In this document: positions 8,596 through 16,959 of the stretch, piece by piece
How positions within the stretch are numbered: the first letter of the stretch is position 1
How the letters are laid out: each line of letters begins with the position of its first letter
Translations under genes and position numbers: made by a program
The notes under the pieces: model-generated
The model's database searches: none
Seen by the model: the letters and a program-made list of their open reading frames with translations, nothing else
What the model was told of the DNA's origin: nothing
NCBI GenBank assembly: GCA_009937385.1
Contig: JAACFL010000002.1
Location: 1 to 32,818 of the forward strand
Direction of reading: 5' to 3'
Source of the DNA: Gammaproteobacteria bacterium
Lineage (GTDB): Bacteria; Pseudomonadota; Gammaproteobacteria; QNFN01
DNA: 32,818 nucleotides

Positions 8596-9912
8596 GTGAA
8601 TCCGGTCAATGTCGGCCTGCTGGGCCTCGGCACCGTAGGTGGCGGTACGGTCAACGTGCTGCTGCGAAACGCCGCGGAGATCAACCGCCGCGCGGGGCGT
8701 GGCATCCACGTCAGTCACGCCGCGGCGCGCCATCTCGACGCACCGCGCATCTGCCCGACCGACGGCATGCGCCTGACCGACGACCCGTTCGCGGTGGTGC
8801 GCGATCCCGACGTGGACATCGTCGTCGAGCTGATCGGTGGCTACGAACCGGCGCGCGAGCTGGTGCTCGAGGCGATCGCGCACGGTAAGCACGTGGTCAC
8901 CGCCAACAAGGCGCTGATCGCGCTGCACGGCAACGAGATCTTCGCCGCTGCGCAGGCGCAGGGCGTCGTGGTCGCGTTCGAGGCCGCGGTGGCCGGCGGC
9001 ATTCCGATCATCAAGGCGCTGCGCGAGGGGCTCGCGGCCAACCAGGTGCAGTGGGTCGCCGGCATCATCAACGGCACCGGCAACTTCATCCTGACCGAGA
9101 TGCGCGACAAGGGCCGCGATTTCGCCGACGTGCTTGCCGAGGCGCAGGAGCTTGGCTATGCCGAGGCCGATCCGACCTTCGACGTCGAGGGGATCGACGC
9201 CGCGCACAAGCTGACCATCCTGGCGTCGATCGCGTTCGGCATCCCGCTGCAGTTCGACAGCGCCTACACCGAGGGCATCACCCACGTCACCCGTGACGAC
9301 GTGGCCTACGCAGAGGAGCTCGGTTACCGCATCAAGCACCTCGGCATCGCGCGGCGCAACGACCAGGGCATCGAGCTGCGCGTGCATCCGACGCTGATCC
9401 CCGAGCGGCGCCTGATCGCCAACGTCGACGGGGTCATGAACGCGGTGCTGGTGATGGGCGACGCGGTCGGACCGACGCTCTACTACGGCGCCGGCGCGGG
9501 TGCCGAGCCGACCGCCTCCGCGGTGGTCGCCGACCTGATCGAGGTGACCCGGGTGCTGACCAGCGACCCGGAGAACCGCGTGCCGCACCTGGCGTTCCAG
9601 CCGGACGCGCTGGCCGACCTGGCGATCCTGCCGATCGATGCCGTGTCGTCGGCCTACTACCTGCGTCTGTTGGCCAAGGACAAGCCGGGCACGCTGGCCG
9701 ATGTCTCGCGCATCCTTGCCGATCGCGGCATCAGCATGGAGGCGATCCTGCAGAAGGAACCCGCCGCGGGCGCAACCGACGTGCCGGTCATCATCCTCAC
9801 CCAGCGCGTCCGCGAGGGCGAGGTCGACAGCGCGATCACCGCGATCGAGGCGCTCGACAGCATCAGCGCGCCGGTGACCCGCATCCGCGTCGAGCCGCTC
9901 GACGCACACTAG
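8596..9912 (+). CDS. hom: Homoserine dehydrogenase
   Basis: Reduces aspartate semialdehyde to homoserine with NAD(P)H, the branch point toward threonine and methionine. The GTG at 8596 has GGAG six bases upstream and gives 438 residues, the usual size of the stand-alone enzyme; the track ORF's longer front end is an alaC shadow frame. The NAD(P)-binding GLLGLGTVGGGTV is at residues 7-19, VTANKALIALHG follows near 100, the catalytic core shows GIINGTGNFILTEM and EAQELGYAEADPTFDVEG, and a C-terminal ACT domain begins at about 354 (YYLRLLAKDKPGTLADVSRI). The ACT domain suggests feedback control by threonine. It is followed by thrC 41 bases downstream. Confidence 0.97.
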   Translation: MNPVNVGLLGLGTVGGGTVNVLLRNAAEINRRAGRGIHVSHAAARHLDAPRICPTDGMRLTDDPFAVVRDPDVDIVVELIGGYEPARELVLEAIAHGKHVVTANKALIALHGNEIFAAAQAQGVVVAFEAAVAGGIPIIKALREGLAANQVQWVAGIINGTGNFILTEMRDKGRDFADVLAEAQELGYAEADPTFDVEGIDAAHKLTILASIAFGIPLQFDSAYTEGITHVTRDDVAYAEELGYRIKHLGIARRNDQGIELRVHPTLIPERRLIANVDGVMNAVLVMGDAVGPTLYYGAGAGAEPTASAVVADLIEVTRVLTSDPENRVPHLAFQPDALADLAILPIDAVSSAYYLRLLAKDKPGTLADVSRILADRGISMEAILQKEPAAGATDVPVIILTQRVREGEVDSAITAIEALDSISAPVTRIRVEPLDAH

Positions 9913-9953
9913 GGGAGGGTGGTCCAGCGCAGAGGCCACGACAGGGGAGAACG

Positions 9954-11027
9954 ATGGGCAACCGCTATACAGGGCTGATCGACCGATACCGAGACTGGCT
10001 GCCGGTCGGTGACGACACCCGCATCATCAGCCTCAGCGAGGGCGCGACGCCGCTGATCCGGCTCAACAACCTGCCGCGTGACCTGCAGCGAGACGTCGAC
10101 CTGTACGTCAAGTACGAGGGTCTCAACCCGACCGGTTCATTCAAGGACCGCGGCATGACCATGGCGGTCACGCAGGCGGTCGCCGAGGGCAGCCAGGCGA
10201 TCATCTGTGCGTCGACCGGCAACACCTCGGCCGCGGCGGCGGCCTATGCCGCGCGTGCCGGGATCACCGCCTTCGTGCTGATTCCGGACGGCAAGATCGC
10301 GCTCGGCAAGCTCGCGCAGGCGATGATGCACGGCGCCATGGTGCTGCAGATCGAGGGCAACTTCGATGCCGGCATGCAGCTGGTCAAGGAGGTCGCCGAG
10401 GAGGCGCCCGTCACCATCGTCAACTCGATCAACCCCTACCGTCTGCAGGGGCAGAAGACCGCCGCGTTCGAGATCATCGACACCCTCGGCCGCGCGCCGG
10501 ACTACCACTGCCTCCCGGTCGGCAACGCCGGCAACATCTCGGCCTACTGGATGGGGTACAGCGAGTACCACGCGCGCGGCGTCGTCGGCCAGCGCCCCGT
10601 GATGTGCGGCTACCAGGCTTCGGGTGCGGCGCCGTTCCTGCGCGGTCACCCGGTCGAGAATCCCGAGACCGTCGCCACCGCGATCCGCATCGGCAACCCG
10701 CAGAGCTGGGACAAGGCGGTTGCCGCGCAAACGGAGTCGGGCGGCTGGTTCGACGAGTTCGACGACCCGCAGATCCTCAACGCACAGAAGCTGCTGGCCC
10801 AGCGCGAGGGCATCTTCTGCGAGCCGGCCTCGGCGATCTCGATCGCGGGCGCGATGAACGACATCTGCGCCGGGCGCATCCCCGAAGGCAGCACGGTGGT
10901 CTGCACGCTGACCGGTCACGGGCTCAAGGACCCCGACACCGCGATCGGCCAGTGCCAGGACGCGGTCTCCAAGGTTCCGGCCGAGCTGGGCGCCGTCAAG
11001 CGGGCGATCCTCGACCGCCTCGCCTGA
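9954..11027 (+). CDS. thrC: Threonine synthase
   Basis: PLP enzyme converting O-phosphohomoserine to threonine, the last step of the pathway begun by hom. The protein is 357 residues, the short (class II-like, Bacillus/Pseudomonas-type) form. The PLP lysine is Lys64 in LNPTGSFKDRGMTMAV, with the phosphate-binding CASTGNTSAAAAAYAARAG nearby and LPVGNAGNISAYWMGYSEYH in the middle. The ATG has GGGGAG close upstream. No attenuator leader or thr-box was noticed before hom or thrC. The stop lies seven bases from the recJ start. Confidence 0.97.
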   Translation: MGNRYTGLIDRYRDWLPVGDDTRIISLSEGATPLIRLNNLPRDLQRDVDLYVKYEGLNPTGSFKDRGMTMAVTQAVAEGSQAIICASTGNTSAAAAAYAARAGITAFVLIPDGKIALGKLAQAMMHGAMVLQIEGNFDAGMQLVKEVAEEAPVTIVNSINPYRLQGQKTAAFEIIDTLGRAPDYHCLPVGNAGNISAYWMGYSEYHARGVVGQRPVMCGYQASGAAPFLRGHPVENPETVATAIRIGNPQSWDKAVAAQTESGGWFDEFDDPQILNAQKLLAQREGIFCEPASAISIAGAMNDICAGRIPEGSTVVCTLTGHGLKDPDTAIGQCQDAVSKVPAELGAVKRAILDRLA

Positions 11028-11034
11028 TCGCACG

Positions 11035-12774
11035 GTGCTCGGCGGCCACGTCACCATCCGTCGCCGGCCGGAGAGCGCGTCCGCATCCCTGTCGGATGAT
11101 CTGCACCCGGTGCTGCGCCGGGTGCTGGCGCGTCGCGAACTGCACGACTCCACCGACCTCGACCTGGCCCTCGAGCGGCTGCCCGATCCTGACGACCTGT
11201 ACGGCTGCCCGGAGGCGGCTGCCCGGTTGCAGCGGGCCCTCGACGAGCAGGCACGGATTCTCATCGTCGGTGATTACGATGCCGATGGGGCGACCAGCAG
11301 CGCCCTGGCGGTGCGCGCCCTGCGCCTGTTCGGCGCCGCACACGCCGATTACCTGGTACCGAACCGCTTCACCAGTGGCTACGGCCTGACCCCCGAGGTC
11401 GTGGAGCTGGCCGCGGCGCGCGAGCCCGGACTGCTGGTCACCGTGGACAACGGCATCAGCAGCCACGCGGGCGTGGCGGCGGCTCGTGCTGCCGGCATTG
11501 ACGTGATCGTCACCGACCACCACCTGCCGGGCGACCGCTTGCCTGCTGACTGCACGATCGTCAATCCACAGTGTGGGCCGGTGGACTATCCCGGCATCAA
11601 CCTCGCCGGGGTCGGCGTGATCTTCTACGTGATGCTGGCACTGCGCCGGCGCCTGCGGGAAGCCGGCTGGTTCACCGGCCGCGGCCTGCCCGAGCCGAAC
11701 CTCGCGGTGCTGCTGGACCTGGTCGCCCTTGGCACCGTGGCCGACGTCGCGCGCCTCGACCGGGTCAACCGTACGCTGGTCAGCCACGGCCTGAGGCGCC
11801 TGAGAAGTGGCGCTGGATGCGCCGGCATCGAGGCGCTGGCGCGCGTCGGCAAGCGCGATCCCCGGTTCCTGTCGGCGAGCGACCTCGGCTTCGCGGTGGG
11901 CCCGCGGCTCAACGCGGCGGGGCGCCTGGCCGACATGAGCCTCGGCGTGCGCTGCCTGCTCGAGGACGACCCGGCCCGCGCGCTCACGCAGGCCGGAGAA
12001 CTCGACGCCCTGAACCACGAACGGCGCGAGATCGAGCATGGCATGCGCGTCGAGGCCGAGGCGATGGTCGCCGACCTGGCCATCGATGGCGACCTGCCCG
12101 CGGCGCTCAGCCTGTTCGACCCGGGGTGGCACCAGGGCATCGTGGGCATCCTCGCCGGGCGCCTGAAGGAGCGCGTGCATCGCCCGGTGGTCGCCTTTGC
12201 TGCCGACGACAGCGGACGCCTCAAGGGATCGGCCCGCTCGGTTCCGGGCGTGCACGTGCGTGACGCGCTGCAGGCGATCGCCGACCGCGAGCCGGGGCTG
12301 ATTGAACGTTTCGGGGGCCACGCGATGGCGGCCGGCCTGACGCTCGAGGCCGGCGGGCTGGAACGTTTCTCCGAGGCATTCGCCGACGAAGTCGCCCTCC
12401 AGGTCGATCCGGCCAGCCTGCAGGGGGTGATCGTCACCGACGGTGCACTCGACTCCGACGAGCTGACGCTCGATACCGCGCGCGTGCTCGAAGATGCCGG
12501 CCCATGGGGGCAGGGATTCCCTGAGCCGCTGTTCGATGGGGCCTTTCAGCTGGTCGATGCACGGCCGATCGGCGAGGCGCACCTGCGCATGGAGCTGTTG
12601 CCCGAGCGCGGCCGTGCACCGGTCGAGGGGATCGCGTTCAACCTGCCGATGGGAAATCGACCTGAAAAAGGCGATACAATCAGTCTCGCGTACCGGGTGA
12701 CAGTTAATCGGTACCGCGAAGAACGGCTGCAGCTGGTGGTGGAACACTTGGCACCCGCTGCACGACCGGAATGA
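11035..12774 (+). CDS. recJ: Single-stranded-DNA-specific exonuclease RecJ
   Basis: A 579-residue RecJ starting at GTG, seven bases after thrC. All DHH-family motifs are visible: VGDYDADGATSSA (79-90), VTVDNGIS (135-142), TDHH (160-163), LVALGTVADVARLD near 230, VGPRLNAAGRLAD near 300 and the DHHA1 motif FGGHAMAAGLTLEAGG near 423. The C-terminal OB-fold follows. RecJ degrades single-stranded DNA 5' to 3' in recombination and mismatch/base-excision repair. The neighbourhood thrC-recJ is common in gammaproteobacteria. Confidence 0.96.
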   Translation: MLGGHVTIRRRPESASASLSDDLHPVLRRVLARRELHDSTDLDLALERLPDPDDLYGCPEAAARLQRALDEQARILIVGDYDADGATSSALAVRALRLFGAAHADYLVPNRFTSGYGLTPEVVELAAAREPGLLVTVDNGISSHAGVAAARAAGIDVIVTDHHLPGDRLPADCTIVNPQCGPVDYPGINLAGVGVIFYVMLALRRRLREAGWFTGRGLPEPNLAVLLDLVALGTVADVARLDRVNRTLVSHGLRRLRSGAGCAGIEALARVGKRDPRFLSASDLGFAVGPRLNAAGRLADMSLGVRCLLEDDPARALTQAGELDALNHERREIEHGMRVEAEAMVADLAIDGDLPAALSLFDPGWHQGIVGILAGRLKERVHRPVVAFAADDSGRLKGSARSVPGVHVRDALQAIADREPGLIERFGGHAMAAGLTLEAGGLERFSEAFADEVALQVDPASLQGVIVTDGALDSDELTLDTARVLEDAGPWGQGFPEPLFDGAFQLVDARPIGEAHLRMELLPERGRAPVEGIAFNLPMGNRPEKGDTISLAYRVTVNRYREERLQLVVEHLAPAARPE

Positions 12775-12792
12775 CACCGAAGGGAGATCTTG

Positions 12793-13836
12793 ATGAGCAA
12801 CGACACGCAGCTCGGCGTCGGCTTGTATATCGACGCCGCCAACATCCAGTACAACGGCGGCTGGGGCATGGCCTACGACGTCCTGCGGGAGTTCGCCTGC
12901 CGTGACGGCGGCATCCCGCTGCGCCTGAACAGCTACGTCACGTTCGACGCGGAGCGCGCGCGCCGCGACCATGGCTACCGCCACGGCGTCGAGCGTTTCC
13001 ACAACGCGATCCGCGACATGGGCTTCAAGGTGATCGTCAAGGAGGTCAAGCGCTACCGCGACGACGCCGGCAACACCTTCGCCAAGGCCAACGCCGACCT
13101 CGACATGGCGGTCGACGCGCTGATGCAGTCCGATGCGCTCGGTCGCGTGGTGCTCGCCACCGGCGACGGCGACTTCGTGCGCGTCGTCCAGGCGCTGCAG
13201 AACAAGGGCTGCCGCGTCGAGGTGATCGCCTTCGACAACGTCTCGGCGGCGCTGCGTCGCGAGGTCGATTTCTACCTTTCCGGATTCCTGATCCCGAACC
13301 TGCTGCCGTCGCGCGAAGGCCCCGACAGCCCGGCATGGGGTGGAAAGGGATCGGTCGTGCGCGGCGTCTGCTACCACTTCAATCGCGACGGCGGCTTCGG
13401 TTTCGTGCGTTACCTCAAGCGTGCCGACGGCAAACTGTGGATCACCGACACGCGACGTGACGACTCACCCTACGCGTCGGCCTTCTTCTCGATGGCCGAT
13501 GTCGACGACGGTGTCAGCCCCGATCAGATTCAACGCCAGGACACGGTGCTCGAGTTCCGCCTCGGCGAGTCGCAGGCCAAGGAGGGCGAACTGCAGGCGT
13601 TCCAGGTCAGCCTCGCGCAGGGCGTTGAGCGCGTGCGAGGCGCGGCACCTCAGGGCCGTGGGCAGCCGAACACGAACCGTGGAGAGGGGCGGCCGCCACG
13701 CGGCAACCAGGCCGCAGCGGGCGAACAGCCCCGGGAGGACGAGCCGAACGGCAACATGGTCGTCGATGTGCCTGCTGACGAAGAGGAGTTGCCCGAGGTC
13801 GACGGGAATCGCGTCGAGCCGGCAGGCACGCAGTAA
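12793..13836 (+). CDS. NYN-domain (LabA-like) protein with cold-shock-like C-terminal region
   Basis: I use the ATG at 12793 (GGGAGA just upstream) rather than the track's TTG. The 347-residue protein starts with a NYN/PIN-fold domain (about 5-172) of the LabA/DUF88 type, with the acidic residues expected of a metal-dependent nuclease: YIDAANIQ (Asp14), ANADLDMAVD (Asp102, Asp104) and ATGDGDF (Asp125, Asp127). Residues about 186-265 look like an OB/cold-shock fold: GVCYHFNRDGGFGFVRYL, where GGFGFV resembles the RNA-binding motif of cold-shock proteins. A Gly/Arg/Gln/Pro/Glu-rich tail follows (about 280-347), probably disordered. RNA cutting or binding is inferred, not shown. It follows recJ by 18 bases. 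Confidence 0.85.
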   Translation: MSNDTQLGVGLYIDAANIQYNGGWGMAYDVLREFACRDGGIPLRLNSYVTFDAERARRDHGYRHGVERFHNAIRDMGFKVIVKEVKRYRDDAGNTFAKANADLDMAVDALMQSDALGRVVLATGDGDFVRVVQALQNKGCRVEVIAFDNVSAALRREVDFYLSGFLIPNLLPSREGPDSPAWGGKGSVVRGVCYHFNRDGGFGFVRYLKRADGKLWITDTRRDDSPYASAFFSMADVDDGVSPDQIQRQDTVLEFRLGESQAKEGELQAFQVSLAQGVERVRGAAPQGRGQPNTNRGEGRPPRGNQAAAGEQPREDEPNGNMVVDVPADEEELPEVDGNRVEPAGTQ

Positions 13837-13843
13837 TCCGCTT

Positions 13844-14851
13844 TCAGCCCGGGTGCTGGCCCCGGCGCTGCCGGGAGGGGGAGTGCCCGGTCCAGCGGCG
13901 GAAAGTGCGCGCGAAGCTGCTCGGTTCCGAGAACCCCAGCAGGTAGGAGATCTCGGTGATCGACAGGCGCGGATTCGCGACGTACTGCAACGCCAGGTCG
14001 CGACGCACCGACTCGAGCAGTTCGCGGTAGGCGGTGCCCGCATCACGCAGCCGGCGCTGGAAAGTCCGCAGGCTGAGGTGCAGCGCCGTGGCGATCGACT
14101 CCTCGCTGAACCTTCCCGACGGCAGCTGGCGCAGGATCTCGGCCTTCGCGCGTCCTACCACGTCGTCGCGATCGAGCGCGGCGAGGTAGTTCGCGATCAT
14201 CGTCTCGGCACTGGTCAGCAGTTCCATGTTGGCGGTCGACAGCGGCCGTTCGAGTTCGGCGTGCGGCAGCACGAGTGCGTGATGTGGAGCGTCGTACTCG
14301 ATAGGGCAGGCAAGGAACTCGGCCAGCGGGGCGGTGCATCCGCTCTTCTGATGCGACAGCAACACGCGTCGCGGTGAAAAGTTCGCGTCGAGGCTCATCC
14401 GGCACAGCTTGACCAGAACCACGACAGCAGCGTGCACCGCCTCGTTCGGCGCCTGTGCGGACGGGTCGGACGGCTCGACCCTGAAACGGTACCCCTCGCG
14501 GGTGCGCTCCAGACGTGCGCATCCCGCCGTCGAGAGCAGGGCGAAGGCGTCGGCGAGGCGCCGGAACGCCTCGGCCAGCGTCGGGCTCGCGAACCAGGCG
14601 ATGCCGAGCGCATGCAGCGTGGTCGGATGCCAGTGGCGCGCGGCGGCGAGCCCGAAGCAGGGCGCGGTGCTGATCTTCGCGCCGGCATCCCAGACCTTCC
14701 CGAGGCGCGGCATCGAGATGCGGGCCCCGGCCTGGTGTAGCAGGTGCGGATCGATCCCGGCCTGACGGAACACGGAATCGGGATCGTGACCCTCCTGCTG
14801 CAGCGCCTTCCAGATCAGTAGCGGCCAGGAGGAGATGGTGGTGAAGCCCAT
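13844..14851 (-). CDS. AraC family transcriptional regulator (Arabinose_bd-type sensor), copy 1
   Basis: 335 residues. The N-terminal two-thirds match the PF12625 'arabinose-binding' sensor type seen in ArgR/OruR/Oruvirc-like regulators, including ARHWHPTTLHALGIAWFASPT. The C-terminal AraC domain has two helix-turn-helix motifs: FSEESIATALHLSLRTFQRRLR and SITEISYLLGFSEPSSFARTFRRW. It lies 11 bases after a second, clearly related regulator (copy 2), so they are a tandem duplication read together. The ligand and target genes are unknown; regulators of this type often control lipid or fatty-acid-related genes, but nothing adjacent shows which. Its stop is seven bases from the convergent NYN gene. 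Confidence 0.9.
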   Translation of the reverse strand: MGFTTISSWPLLIWKALQQEGHDPDSVFRQAGIDPHLLHQAGARISMPRLGKVWDAGAKISTAPCFGLAAARHWHPTTLHALGIAWFASPTLAEAFRRLADAFALLSTAGCARLERTREGYRFRVEPSDPSAQAPNEAVHAAVVVLVKLCRMSLDANFSPRRVLLSHQKSGCTAPLAEFLACPIEYDAPHHALVLPHAELERPLSTANMELLTSAETMIANYLAALDRDDVVGRAKAEILRQLPSGRFSEESIATALHLSLRTFQRRLRDAGTAYRELLESVRRDLALQYVANPRLSITEISYLLGFSEPSSFARTFRRWTGHSPSRQRRGQHPG

Positions 14852-14862
14852 GCAGTGGAATC

Positions 14863-15864
14863 TCAGAGCGCCTGGCGCACTGCGGTCGGCGAGGTGCCGT
14901 TCCAGCGCCGGAAGGAGCGGGCGAAGCTGCTCGGCTCCGAGAAGCCGAGCAGGTAGGAGATCTCGGTGATCGAGTAGCGCGGGTTGGCAAGGTACTTTCC
15001 GGCCAGGTCACGGCGCACGTCGTCGACCAGTTCACGGTAGACCGTGCCGTTGTCGCGCAGGCGGCGCTGGAACGTCCGCAGGCTCATGTTGAGCGCGCTC
15101 GCCACCGTCTCCTCGCTGGTCTTTCCGGAAGGCAGCTGGCGCATGATCTCGCCACGTGTGCGCGCGACGATGTCGCCGTGCTCCAGCCCTGACAGGTAGT
15201 CGGCGACGACCTTTTCCGAGCTGCTGAGCAGGTCGAGATTCGCCGTTGGCAAGGGTCGCTCGAGGTCGACCGTCGTGAACGACAACCCATAGCGCGGCTG
15301 CTCGTACTCGATGGCACAGCCGAAGTAGGCTTCCAGCGAGTCGGTGCAGCCGGTCTCGGCGTGTGCCAGGTGCATCGCTGCAGGTGCCAGGTGGCCGCCG
15401 ACGCAGAGCCGGGCCATGTCCAGCACCGTGGCCAGCGTCGCGTGCTGCTCCTCCACGTGTCCCGTGACGCTCTCATCGGCGAAGGTCCACGAGAAATGGT
15501 GGCCCGAAGGGATCGGTTCGAGGTGGAAGTGGGTCGCATCGGTGACCACCGTCGAGAAGCGCACGAAACGCTCGAAGGCCTCCATCAGGGTGTGGCTCGC
15601 GAGGCAGGCGATTCCCAGCGCGTGCAGGGTCGTCGGGTGCCAGTGGCGTGCCACCTCGAGTCCGAAGCAACCCTCCCCGGCACTGACTCTCGAGGCCTCG
15701 ATCCAGCAGCGCTCCAGCCGGCTTTCGGTGACCCGGGAACCGGCGTCACCGAGCAGCTGCGGATCGATGTCCGCCAAGTTGAAGACCGGGCGTGGATCGT
15801 GACCACCGTCCTCGAGGGCCCTCCAGATCAGAAGCGGCCATGAGGCCAGCGTGGTGAAACTCAC
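14863..15864 (-). CDS. AraC family transcriptional regulator (Arabinose_bd-type sensor), copy 2
   Basis: 333 residues from a GTG with GGAG seven bases upstream. It is the upstream gene of the tandem pair and aligns with copy 1 over its whole length: both begin with FTT..SWPLLIW.AL, share ARHWHPTTLHALGIA and have near-identical second HTH motifs (SITEISYLLGFSEPSSFAR). Copy 2 differs more in the middle of the sensor domain, so the two may bind different ligands. The divergent short genes beginning at 16026 are the nearest candidate targets. The 160-base interval between them shows no clear operator. Confidence 0.9.
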   Translation of the reverse strand: MSFTTLASWPLLIWRALEDGGHDPRPVFNLADIDPQLLGDAGSRVTESRLERCWIEASRVSAGEGCFGLEVARHWHPTTLHALGIACLASHTLMEAFERFVRFSTVVTDATHFHLEPIPSGHHFSWTFADESVTGHVEEQHATLATVLDMARLCVGGHLAPAAMHLAHAETGCTDSLEAYFGCAIEYEQPRYGLSFTTVDLERPLPTANLDLLSSSEKVVADYLSGLEHGDIVARTRGEIMRQLPSGKTSEETVASALNMSLRTFQRRLRDNGTVYRELVDDVRRDLAGKYLANPRYSITEISYLLGFSEPSSFARSFRRWNGTSPTAVRQAL

Positions 15865-16025
15865 GTAATGCTCCGCGTCGGTCTGTCGCTGCCATTCAAT
15901 CTAAGTCCTCCGATATCCGGCGGCAACTGGCACGTCGTGCATGGTGATTGGCGTGCCGTGCCACGTCATGCCCGGCGCCACCCCGTAGATTGGCGGCATC
16001 GAGAACCCCGGCCCGGACGAATGAC

Positions 16026-16229
16026 ATGAAAGACGACGAAAGGCAGCTGCTCGAAGAGGTCGACTTCTGGCTGCGACTGAACAACGACTACTTGCAGCGG
16101 CACGGCAAGGCCCCCACCCGTCGCATGCAGGAGGCGCTGTTCCACGCACTCGATCGCCTGCGATTCCTCGAGGATGGACGGCGTGACGACTGGCGTGCCA
16201 TCGACGAGCTCCCAGACACCCTGAACTGA
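16026..16229 (+). CDS. Short hypothetical protein, 67 residues
   Basis: The ATG at 16026 is better than the track's upstream start, whose first 26 residues are Pro/Arg-rich and look non-coding. The product, beginning MKDDERQLLEEVDFWLRL, is a helix-rich, charged, soluble protein. I do not recognise the family. It sits divergent from the AraC pair and is followed 16 bases later by another short ORF, so they may be one transcript. Confidence 0.6.
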   Translation: MKDDERQLLEEVDFWLRLNNDYLQRHGKAPTRRMQEALFHALDRLRFLEDGRRDDWRAIDELPDTLN

Positions 16230-16245
16230 AGTGAAGGGATCGATC

Positions 16246-16635
16246 ATGCAGCGCGATTTGATCGGCTACCTGGACCAGGCGATCGAGACGCTCGAGTCCC
16301 TGCTGAGACGGCAGATCGCCGAGTGTCGAAGCACCACGTCGCAACCGTGTTCGGTCAGTGGCTACGGTGAATCGCTCCCCAGTGGACTCGCACGGCTCCA
16401 GGCGCTGCGCCGTACCCGGCGTGTGATCGCGCGACGTCGGCCATTGGAAAGGCCGGACGCCTGCCGCCAGGAGGCGGCGCGCTATGCCGTGGGAGGTCCC
16501 GACTGGTGCGCGGTGCGAGGCAACGGCGGCTACAGCCGTCTGCGGCGCGAAGGATTCACGATCGCAGCCATGGACCTCGACGCCATCGTTTCACTGGCCG
16601 CCTACCGGAGGAAATCCAGACATCATGCGGCCTGA
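16246..16635 (+). CDS. Short hypothetical protein, 129 residues
   Basis: I use the ATG at 16246, six bases after an AAGGGA site; the track start is a GTG five codons earlier. The protein begins MQRDLIGYLDQAIETLESLL (helical) and has a basic, Arg-rich middle and end, with four cysteines. No family recognised. It overlaps the next ORF by 11 bases. A nucleic-acid-binding role would fit the charge but is a guess. Confidence 0.5.
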   Translation: MQRDLIGYLDQAIETLESLLRRQIAECRSTTSQPCSVSGYGESLPSGLARLQALRRTRRVIARRRPLERPDACRQEAARYAVGGPDWCAVRGNGGYSRLRREGFTIAAMDLDAIVSLAAYRRKSRHHAA

Positions 16636-16927
16636 TCTGGGAACGGTGCCGATTCCTGCACAAGCCGGCCCTGTTGGCGACGTGGTGCGCATCGTCGTGA
16701 ACCACGAGTCGTCGGTAACCGATGTCGAAGGAAACACCTGGCTCCCTTACCTGTTGCAGGGGGCCGACGGCGTCATCCGCAGGCTGGGCATGGTCCGTCG
16801 CGAGGCGCTGGGGTATTGCCACAACGGCGGCGATGCGGCTTCAGGTACGACTTGCCACGACCTTTCTGCCACACGACAACCCACACGAAAACAACGTGAT
16901 ATAGGCGTGCAACCGCGGGACTGCTAG
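16625..16927 (+). CDS. Possible short hypothetical protein, 100 residues
   Basis: An ORF beginning MRPDLGTVPIPAQAGPVGDV with GGAGGAA about 11 bases upstream. The middle (VVRIVVNHESSVTDVEGNTWLPYLLQ) looks like a real folded protein, but the last 30 residues are Arg/Gln-rich and low in structure, so the gene may be partly degraded or may be a chance frame. It overlaps the previous ORF. Confidence 0.35.
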   Translation: MRPDLGTVPIPAQAGPVGDVVRIVVNHESSVTDVEGNTWLPYLLQGADGVIRRLGMVRREALGYCHNGGDAASGTTCHDLSATRQPTRKQRDIGVQPRDC

Positions 16928-16930
16928 ACT
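16922..16930 (+). promoter_or_regulatory. Extended -10 promoter element for the Sel1 gene
   Basis: TGCTAGACT sits 30 bases before the Sel1 start, with CAGGAGAGACC as the ribosome-binding site. The TGC before TAGACT resembles an extended -10 box of the sigma-70/RpoS class. No good -35 box is visible. Confidence 0.4.
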
Positions 16931-16959
16931 GCCGGGAAGTGCAGTAGCAGGAGAGACCG

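Noticed and set aside
8585-9953. Possible threonine leader or riboswitch before hom or thrC
   Set aside because: The gaps (11 and 41 bases) are too short for an attenuator or riboswitch.
10996-13377. 793-residue minus-strand ORF
   Set aside because: It lies across recJ and the NYN gene on the opposite strand; the translation is Gln/His/Arg-rich with no motifs, a typical shadow in GC-rich DNA.
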